This document shows positions 14,990 through 21,240 of a stretch of DNA of 21,240 bases, piece after piece. Source of the DNA: Gammaproteobacteria bacterium (GTDB lineage: Bacteria > Pseudomonadota > Gammaproteobacteria > GRL18); the NCBI GenBank assembly GCA_028571885.1, contig JAPVVU010000008.1:1-21240 (forward strand). Reading direction: 5' to 3'. Both the position numbers and the translations under genes were made by a program. The stretch's first letter is position 1, and each line of letters opens with the position of its first letter. The notes under the pieces were generated by a model that saw nothing but the letters and a program-made list of their open reading frames with translations, was not told the origin of the DNA and made no database searches.

Positions 14990-17254
14990 ATGAATTTCAC
15001 AAAAAAAAATACCATCATAAAAGATAAACACAACAACAAAGATGGTCCTGATGAGCTGGGTTCTCGTAAGCGAGGTTTTCGACTGATAGGGCTGCGTGGA
15101 AAACTACTGCTTGCCACCCTGGCACTTTTTATATTACCCATAGCGGGCCTGAGCTATTTAAAAGAACTGGAACTGTTTTTAAAAAAAAACCATGCGGAAT
15201 CAGTGCTGGTTATCGCAAAAACAATTTCATCTGTTTTTCGTGATAACTCTTCATTAATAACACTCAATCAACTGACTCAATCACCTTATCAGGCAATCTA
15301 TTGCCATTCATTGAGAGACAATAAAATAATTGACGGCTTCGGCGATGATTGGTTTGCATTGCAAAACAGGCAGCAATATTTTTACCCCGCGACTAACAAT
15401 GCTATTCATCCTACAAAAAACGCATCAAAAAAGTCTTTGCCGTCCTCTGTAAAAAGAAATGCCGACGATAATAATTTATCATTACTTTGTGCGAATGATG
15501 AGCAATATTATTATTTCCTGATCACTGTTAATAAACCTGCCATTGAAAAAGCTGCAGCATTCGGTCAGGTTGATTTTATAAACAATCATGCTTTCAACGC
15601 TATTAATTTCCAGTATCTTGATTATGCACACAGGGTACAGGATTATAACTTTAAACTCATCTCACCCGGCTGGGTTAATGGTCAACCGAACGATAGTCTG
15701 TTACATAGTAGTAAAAAACAAATTCCTGCAGAATGGCAGGAAAATAACCAGGGTTTTGTTTTAGAATTTAAAATACCTATTAGCCGAATTAATCGCTATA
15801 TGGCATTTAAATTACAAAAATCAAAGCATCTATTATCTAATAGACAGACCAGCGAAATGCAGACGCTCATCGCCACTGCACCAGCAATTGAACTGCTCAA
15901 ATCATCTGATCAGCTGAATCCTGTTATTCAGACCGATCCACTCAGTGTGTTAAAACTAGAACAGCTGGTTCCTCAAAATACTCGTTTATGGCTATTAAAT
16001 AAACATCAATATATTAGTGCAAAAACAGCTCAATCATTTAATTCTGATACAGAATTAAATAACGAATATTCATTATTAGCATTATACAGACGTTTTTACC
16101 TCATCATTATGAACTACCCCGAACAGCAATCCTTCTATGGCAGCAACCAGGCACAAATAGACAACTATGCCATTCAATTAACGCTTAAAGGAAAATTAAC
16201 AGCTGACTGGCTGGATACCCCGCATAGTGACAAAATGGTCTTATCTGTCACGACTCCCGTCTACGATAATGATAGCAATGTCATTGGCACATTAGTGCTT
16301 GAACAAAATAATGAAACCTTATTAGCACTTCAGGATAAGACATTTGAGCGCATTTTATTCCTGACTCTTATTTTATTTTTTTCGATCGCTCTTATCTTAC
16401 TTTTTTTATCAACAAGACTGTTGAAACGTATTATAAATTTGCGCGATGATACTAATCTGGCTTTATCAAATGACGGTGTTATTTCAAATCAATTATATCG
16501 AAATGATAATGATGAAGTAGGTGACCTGGCACGCAGTTTTTCTACTTTATTATCTCGTATTGATCAGAATAATCAATATTTACGTTCTTTATCTGGAAAA
16601 TTATCACACGAACTTAGAACGCCATTAACCATTATTAAGTCATCGTTAGAGAATATGGATCCGCTTTCTTTATCTGATGACAATAAAAAATATACTTTAC
16701 GGGCAAACGAAGGATGTACACGTCTAGCAAATCTATTGAATCGGATGAGCGAAGCCAGTCGGCTTGAACAGTCAATTAATGCCATAGAGAAAGAAAAAAT
16801 TGAAATGGTGAATTTTTTAGCCAGCTATATTGACGCTCAACGAGCCGCTGCTGCTAACGATAAGAAGACGATTGAAATATTATTCCAAACCTCATTAAAT
16901 CAGTTAACTGTAAATATTTCGCCTGAGCTCATTGCCCAGCTGCTGGATAAACTTTTCAGTAATGCCATTAGTTTCCATAAAGAAAATACGCCTGTCAGTC
17001 TAAAACTGACAAGAGAAAAAAATGAGCTGAAAATTGAAATAAATAATTATGGTGATTTGATTGATAAAAATAAACTCAATTCTATTTTTACTTCACTCAC
17101 AAGCTATAGAACAAAAAATGCACAGGATGTACATTTAGGATTAGGCTTATATATTTCCCGCTTAATCTGTGAGTTTCATAATGGCCACTTAAAAGCCGTC
17201 AACAATGAACAAAACCAGTCTGTCAGTTTTATTTTGAGTATGCCCATTACTTAA
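14990..17254 (+). CDS. pdsS: Sensor histidine kinase, PdsS-like (dedicated sortase system)
   Basis: A 754-residue membrane kinase pairing with the regulator 26 bp upstream. A basic N-terminus leads to membrane segment 1 (about 39-57, LLLATLALFILPIAGL), then a roughly 395-residue periplasmic sensor region and membrane segment 2 (about 453-476). A HAMP-like linker follows, then the phospho-acceptor H540 in KLSHELRTPLTIIKS, and an ATPase domain with N box LLDKLFSNAISFH and LGLGLYISRLICEFHNGH. The usual DxGxG box is replaced by INNYGDLID, which I believe fits this kinase subfamily. ATG at 14990 lacks a clear ribosome site, so coupling to pdsR is likely; an ATG at 14915 inside pdsR would add 25 unlikely residues. 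Confidence 0.85.
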   Translation: MNFTKKNTIIKDKHNNKDGPDELGSRKRGFRLIGLRGKLLLATLALFILPIAGLSYLKELELFLKKNHAESVLVIAKTISSVFRDNSSLITLNQLTQSPYQAIYCHSLRDNKIIDGFGDDWFALQNRQQYFYPATNNAIHPTKNASKKSLPSSVKRNADDNNLSLLCANDEQYYYFLITVNKPAIEKAAAFGQVDFINNHAFNAINFQYLDYAHRVQDYNFKLISPGWVNGQPNDSLLHSSKKQIPAEWQENNQGFVLEFKIPISRINRYMAFKLQKSKHLLSNRQTSEMQTLIATAPAIELLKSSDQLNPVIQTDPLSVLKLEQLVPQNTRLWLLNKHQYISAKTAQSFNSDTELNNEYSLLALYRRFYLIIMNYPEQQSFYGSNQAQIDNYAIQLTLKGKLTADWLDTPHSDKMVLSVTTPVYDNDSNVIGTLVLEQNNETLLALQDKTFERILFLTLILFFSIALILLFLSTRLLKRIINLRDDTNLALSNDGVISNQLYRNDNDEVGDLARSFSTLLSRIDQNNQYLRSLSGKLSHELRTPLTIIKSSLENMDPLSLSDDNKKYTLRANEGCTRLANLLNRMSEASRLEQSINAIEKEKIEMVNFLASYIDAQRAAAANDKKTIEILFQTSLNQLTVNISPELIAQLLDKLFSNAISFHKENTPVSLKLTREKNELKIEINNYGDLIDKNKLNSIFTSLTSYRTKNAQDVHLGLGLYISRLICEFHNGHLKAVNNEQNQSVSFILSMPIT

Positions 17255-17421
17255 TCTTTTGCTGAAAAAAATAAAGAGATCCAGTCTTTATGGTGTTCTA
17301 TAACTAACATGGATATCTGCTCATGAATTTCACATGAATATAGCACGTGCAATTATTGCAAAAATCAGTTATAAGATTGACCAGTGAACACTTAACTAAT
17401 CAAATATTATTAATAAGCCAT

Positions 17422-18624
17422 ATGGTTCTAAGATTCCTAAAATTTTTTTTACCTTTTCAACATCTGAACGATCATCAGTTAATTGAATTGGCAAATTTGA
17501 TTCAAATTAAAAAAATACCTGCAAATGAGACATTCATCCAACTTTATAGTGATACAACGTATCAGTATTTTTTAATTGACGGCACGGTAGAAGTGGGTGA
17601 TGAAACAGCCACTCAATGGCTGATACATTCGCGCAGCGAAAATTCCCGTAATCCCTTATCAAGATACCGTCCCAGCCGTTATAGTGTTAAATCCGTTTCA
17701 GAAATTAAAGTCGTTATTGTTGATCTTGAAACAGTTATACAATTTGCCGATAAAGCCGCACACGAAGATGCTTCTGAGAAAATCAAAGCACATTATCTTT
17801 ATAAGCAATTATTAAAGGATTTGAGCAATGATCGCCTGCAACTGCCCAGCGTACCTGATGTTGCGATAAAAATACGTCAATCTCTGCATGACGAAAAAAG
17901 CAATTTCAGACACATTGCCAATATTATTGCCTCTGATCCTGCGATTACAACAAAAATTATTAAAACAGCCAATAGTGCATTGTATCGTTCAATTCATAAA
18001 ATTGATGATTGTCAGATGGCCGTTACCCGGCTGGGCACAAAGGTCACCTCACAACTTGTTACTTCTTTTAGTATGAAAGAATTATTTACCACAAAAAACA
18101 AATCCTTAAAAAAGAGAATGATGGCCATCTGGAAACACAGTCGTGAAGTTGCCGCACTCAGTTTTGTTCTGGCTAAAATTACACCCGGGTTCAACCCTGA
18201 ACATGCACTGCTCGCGGGTCTGCTCCATGATATTGGTGCCATCCCAATTATTACTTATGCAGATAAACATCCAGAGATTCTTGACAATGAACTGGATTTT
18301 GAGCAACTGATAGAGCAATTAAAAGGAGAAGTCGGCGCTGCTATTCTCACCAAATGGAATTTTTCAGCCGATCTGGTCACCACAGCCCGTGAAGCAGAAC
18401 ACTGGTTACGCCAACCCGGTGAAAAACCCGAATACTGCGACATAATAATAGTTGCTCAGTTACATGCTCTGGTTGGCCAAGCAGCTGCTTCAGGCCTGCC
18501 AAAACTTGACGAAGTGCCTGCTTTTACTAAACTGGCCCTTGGCCAGCTTACCCCGGAACTCAGCATTAAGGTGCTTGAACAGGCAAAAGAACAGGTTGAG
18601 GAAACAATCAACCTGCTGGCCTAA
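17422..18624 (+). CDS. HDOD domain protein with cyclic-nucleotide-binding-like N-terminus
   Basis: The 400-residue protein has a beta-rich N-terminal region (about 1-120: FLPFQHLNDHQLIELANLI, YFLIDGTVEV) typical of cyclic nucleotide-binding-like folds, though key phosphate-binding residues are not obvious. An HDOD domain spans about 139-335, opening LQLPSVPDVAIKIRQSL, with SDPAITTKIIKTANSALY and GLLHDIGAIPI. HDOD proteins are signalling or scaffold proteins; most lack HD phosphohydrolase activity, but the HD pair is kept here. An in-frame GTG at 17347 would add 25 residues. Neither start has a good ribosome site. It follows pdsS by 167 bp on the same strand; a short hairpin (ATAAAGA/TCTTTAT, 17271-17291) without a T tract lies between. 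Confidence 0.85.
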   Translation: MVLRFLKFFLPFQHLNDHQLIELANLIQIKKIPANETFIQLYSDTTYQYFLIDGTVEVGDETATQWLIHSRSENSRNPLSRYRPSRYSVKSVSEIKVVIVDLETVIQFADKAAHEDASEKIKAHYLYKQLLKDLSNDRLQLPSVPDVAIKIRQSLHDEKSNFRHIANIIASDPAITTKIIKTANSALYRSIHKIDDCQMAVTRLGTKVTSQLVTSFSMKELFTTKNKSLKKRMMAIWKHSREVAALSFVLAKITPGFNPEHALLAGLLHDIGAIPIITYADKHPEILDNELDFEQLIEQLKGEVGAAILTKWNFSADLVTTAREAEHWLRQPGEKPEYCDIIIVAQLHALVGQAAASGLPKLDEVPAFTKLALGQLTPELSIKVLEQAKEQVEETINLLA

Positions 18625-18645
18625 AAATAAATTAGATTTATTTTT
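18623..18645 (+). terminator. AT-only hairpin behind the HDOD gene
   Basis: AAAAATAAAT and ATTTATTTTT form a perfect 10-bp stem with a TAG loop, overlapping the stop codon of the HDOD gene. The 3' arm itself is U-rich. The absence of GC pairs makes it a weak terminator candidate. Confidence 0.4.
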
Positions 18646-18708
18646 AATACTTGCTATATTTGCTTTATAGTTACGTAAAAGATTAATTACTGAAGAGAAC
18701 TAATAAAT

Positions 18709-18834
18709 ATGAACCGACTGACCAATCGCTTTGGATTGCAATCTCTACTCGCTTTTCTGATTTTAATCTTACCATTTTCTATGGTAATAGCATCAGGCGG
18801 CACCATTGATGTCGCTCTCACCTCTTCTACTTAG
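18709..18834 (+). pseudogene. 5' stub of an exported-protein gene
   Basis: The 41-codon frame encodes a clear signal peptide: MNRLTNR basic start, a hydrophobic core LLAFLILILPFSMVIA, then a likely cleavage site before SGG. It has a GAAGAGA ribosome site. The mature part would be only about a dozen residues (GGTIDVALTSST) before a TAG. This looks like the first exon-less fragment of a longer secreted or outer-membrane protein cut by a rearrangement. A genuine small secreted peptide is the alternative. The parent family cannot be told from this stub. Confidence 0.5.
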
Positions 18835-18908
18835 GGTCTCCAACAATATAGGGATGTATTTGCCACACTTTGAGTAATAACCATTTGATTTAATAGAGTT
18901 CTTTAAGC
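18835..18908. other. Unassigned junction sequence between two gene fragments
   Basis: About 75 bp between the signal-peptide stub and the start of phosphoenolpyruvate carboxylase homology. Stops interrupt the ppc frame here (TAG at 18894-18896). On the minus strand an open frame runs through it, reading GLKNSIKSNGYYSKCGKYIP, which looks protein-like, so it may be a scrap of a third gene. I cannot identify it. Confidence 0.35.
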
Positions 18909-20213
18909 CGTTTTTTTCTGGAACATCTGGATATTCGGCAGGAATCCACGTTTCATACATCAGCAATTGCTGAAATACTGCAATGCATGGAGCCGAAATC
19001 AGATCCCCCTGCTTCTGATGACCTTTCGCTTGATTACCATAACCTGGATGAAGAGGAAAAGATGGTATTACTCTCCCGTCTGATTGATCAGGATGAATTG
19101 CAGCCGCTTGATCAGAGCAAATTATCCGAAGCCACTATCAATATCCTTCAGGTATTTGATGTGGTCAAGCATTTGCGCCAGGAAATCAGCACCAGACTCT
19201 TTAAGCAGTATGTTATTTCCATGACTCATATGGCCAGCCATGTCATGGAAGTGATGTTCCTATGCAAACTTTCCGGTCTGTTGGGTAAAGATGCTGACGG
19301 CAATCCTTATTGTTATATGACAGTATCACCACTGTTTGAAACAGTTGAAGATCTGGAGCATATTGAACCCATGATGTCAGTTCTGTTTAATAATGCCGTT
19401 TATACCCAATATTTATCGGCAGCAGGTAATCTTCAGGAAGTCATGCTGGGTTACTCTGATTCCTGTAAGGATGGCGGTATTCTTGCTTCGAGTTGGAATC
19501 TCTATGGTGCTCAAAGACGGATCACTGAACTGGCTAAAAATAGTGAACATCATTATCGAACATTAACGGATAAAACGCCGGGGTTTCTGGACTATTTTTA
19601 TGAAGCCACACCGGTGAGTGAAATTGGTTTGATGAACATCGGTTCACGTCCATCTCATAGAAAATCCGGCGACCGTTCCAAGTCATCCGTCAGGGCAATC
19701 GGCTGGGTCTTTGGCTGGGCACAATCACGTCACACCCTGCCTGCCTGGTATGGCATCGACACTGCATTAAATGAATATATCGAGCAGAATAATACGAATC
19801 TGGAACAGCTCAAAAAAATGTATAAAGAGTGGCCTTATTTCAATACCTTGCTGGACAATACCCAGATGGCACTCTTTAAGGCCGACATGGACATTGCCAA
19901 AGAATATGCGTTACTATGCAAAGACAAACAAATCAGAGACTCAGTCTATGAACTGATCAACAAGGAATATAATCTCACGGTTCAAAGCATTCTTAAGATC
20001 GCAGGAATCGATGAATTATTAGCGCAGAATTCAATACTCAAACTTTCCTTAGGTCGACGTCAGGCCTACCTTGATACTCTGGTTCATATTCAGCTGACCC
20101 TGTTAAAACGCTATCGCAATGATGCACTAACGAAAGAAGAACAGAGTGTCTGGTTAAGCCCCCTGTTATGCTCGATTAATGCCATTGCCGGCGGGATGAG
20201 AAATACCGGTTAA
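18909..20213 (+). pseudogene. ppc: Phosphoenolpyruvate carboxylase remnant with two deletions
   Basis: The C-terminal half of bacterial phosphoenolpyruvate carboxylase. Homology begins at about 18909 (RFFLEHLDIRQES, the motif holding Arg396 in E. coli) and runs to the family's exact C-terminus GGMRNTG. The first in-frame ATG is 18987, giving 408 codons; a TAG at 18894 closes the frame upstream. About 390 N-terminal residues are missing, including the catalytic histidine region. Inside, GYSDSCKDGG (Lys546 region) is followed by YGAQRRITELA and then at once KNSEHHYRTLTDKTPGFLDYF. The family has roughly 80-100 residues there, including the glycine-rich FHGRGG catalytic loop. The frame is kept across the join near 19527-19540. 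Later motifs (IGSRPSHRKSG, WPYFNTLLDN) are intact. Activity is very unlikely. accC begins 51 bp downstream. Confidence 0.85.
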
Positions 20214-20264
20214 GGGCCGTGAAAACTATGAAATAACACAGCACCTATTGTCTGGAGAGCTTTG

Positions 20265-21240
20265 ATGTTCAAGAAGATAGTGATTGCCAATCGTGGAGAA
20301 ATAGCATTGCGTATCCAGCGTGCCTGTCGTGAACTGGGTATCAAAACGGTTGCCGTTCATTCTGAAGCGGACAAAAATCTCAAACATGTACTCCTTGCCG
20401 ATGAATCCATTTGTATCGGCCCCGCCCCAGCAGTGGACAGTTATTTAAATGCACCTGCGTTGATCAGCGCTGCAGAAGTCACCAATGCTCAGGCCATTCA
20501 TCCAGGCTATGGCTTCCTTTCAGAAAATGCGGACTTTGCTGAACGTGTTGAACGAAGTGGTTTTGTATTTATTGGCCCCCGTGCAGATTCCATTCGTATC
20601 ATGGGTGACAAAGTTGCCGCCATTAAAGCCATGGTAAAGGCTGGTGTACCCACGGTTCCTGGTTCAAATGGCGCATTGGGTGACAATCCTGATGAAAACT
20701 TACAACTGGGTCAGAACATAGGCTATCCACTTATCATTAAAGCCTCAGGTGGTGGCGGAGGTAAAGGTATGCGTGTTGTTCACTCTGAAGAGGCTCTGCT
20801 CAATGCGATTGAACTGACCAAAGCGGAAGCCAGTGCCGCATTTGGTAATAGTGAAGTGTATATGGAGAAGTACCTGCAAACACCGCGTCATGTTGAAATC
20901 CAGGTGATTGCCGATGAGCATGGTCATGCTGTTCATCTGGGTGATCGCGATTGTTCCATGCAGCGCCGCCACCAAAAACTGGTGGAAGAAGCACCTGCAC
21001 CGGGTATTTCAGAAGCAATGCGTCATGAAATCGGCTCTCGCTGTGCAAAAGCCTGTCGCCAGATTGGTTATCGCAGTTTGGGTACGTTTGAATTTTTATA
21101 TGAAAATGGTGAGTTCTATTTTATTGAAATGAATACCCGTATTCAGGTTGAACATCCCGTCACTGAATTAATCACCGGAATTGATCTGGCGCGTGAACAA
21201 CTCTGCGTGGCTGCAGGCGAACCACTGAGTTTTTCTCAGG
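20265..21240 (+). CDS. accC: Biotin carboxylase, 3' end cut by window edge
   Basis: ATP-dependent carboxylation of the biotin carrier protein, the first half-reaction of acetyl-CoA carboxylase in fatty acid synthesis. The window holds 325 of about 447 expected codons. Visible: KIVIANRGEIALRI at the N-terminus, the ATP-grasp glycine loop KASGGGGGKGMRVV (about 159-172), the CSMQRRHQKLVEEAPAPG segment, and the catalytic EMNTRIQVEHPVTE (about 288-301). ATG at 20265 has GGAGAG seven bases upstream. Sequence is closer to AccC than to pyruvate carboxylase subunit PycA, although the neighbouring ppc remnant would fit an anaplerotic setting. accB, the usual upstream partner, is absent; this may be a second accC copy or a rearranged locus. 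Confidence 0.93.
   Translation, partial: MFKKIVIANRGEIALRIQRACRELGIKTVAVHSEADKNLKHVLLADESICIGPAPAVDSYLNAPALISAAEVTNAQAIHPGYGFLSENADFAERVERSGFVFIGPRADSIRIMGDKVAAIKAMVKAGVPTVPGSNGALGDNPDENLQLGQNIGYPLIIKASGGGGGKGMRVVHSEEALLNAIELTKAEASAAFGNSEVYMEKYLQTPRHVEIQVIADEHGHAVHLGDRDCSMQRRHQKLVEEAPAPGISEAMRHEIGSRCAKACRQIGYRSLGTFEFLYENGEFYFIEMNTRIQVEHPVTELITGIDLAREQLCVAAGEPLSFSQ

Noticed and set aside
17271..17291. ATAAAGA/TCTTTAT hairpin as terminator of pdsS
   Set aside because: Stem is only 7 bp and AT-rich, with no T tract afterwards.
18785..18975. Minus-strand open frame (reading ETWIPAEYPDVPEKNGLKNS) as a separate gene
   Set aside because: Its upstream part is antisense to unmistakable ppc sequence (LDIRQES), so at most the 18835-18908 part could be a real fragment; not enough to call a gene.
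1..21240. CRISPR array, prophage or intact insertion sequence
   Set aside because: No regularly spaced repeats of CRISPR size, no phage structural genes, integrase or transposase coding sequence found on either strand.

Overview
The window looks like a piece of an AT-rich gammaproteobacterial chromosome. This rests on the conserved order folD / tRNA cluster / tig / clpP / clpX / lon / hupB / tRNA / ppiD, on E. coli-like proteins throughout, and on tRNA genes with encoded CCA ends. The PdsR/PdsS-type two-component pair points to a marine or aquatic lineage. I cannot name the genus.

Layout. 1-9002, all on the minus strand, is the protein quality-control block: tig (trigger factor), clpP, clpX, lon, hupB, tRNA-Val, tRNA-Asp and ppiD (cut by the left edge). 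clpP, clpX, lon, hupB and the tRNA pair each have a terminator-like hairpin behind them, so the block looks like a series of short transcripts rather than one operon. lon has a good candidate heat-shock (sigma-32) promoter just downstream of the clpX terminator. 9417-9950 (minus) is a tRNA-Pro/Arg/His/Leu cluster. folD follows at 10246-11112 on the plus strand. 11174-13530 (minus) holds ribA, lemA and a GIDE-domain membrane protein with a perfect EF-hand loop. 13531-14270 is an intergenic area with a 161-bp nested inverted-repeat element and an unrecognised 58-codon gene. 14271-18624 (plus) holds a response regulator and histidine kinase resembling the dedicated sortase system PdsR/PdsS, then an HDOD protein with a cyclic-nucleotide-binding-like N-terminus.

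The right end (18709-20213) is a rearrangement scar. A 41-codon signal-peptide gene stub is followed by about 75 bp of unassigned sequence. After that comes a phosphoenolpyruvate carboxylase remnant that lacks its N-terminal half and has an in-frame internal deletion removing the glycine-rich catalytic loop. An apparently intact accC (biotin carboxylase) follows and runs off the right edge, without accB in front of it.

How the genes work together. Tig meets nascent chains at the ribosome, ClpXP and Lon degrade damaged or regulatory proteins, HU compacts DNA, and PpiD helps outer-membrane and periplasmic proteins fold at the inner membrane. FolD and RibA supply one-carbon folates and riboflavin precursors. 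The least ordinary parts are the PdsRS pair with no sortase or target in view, the EF-hand/GIDE protein, the nested inverted repeats at 9037-9109 and 13733-13893, and the decayed ppc locus. I did not find a clear new defence or mobile system.
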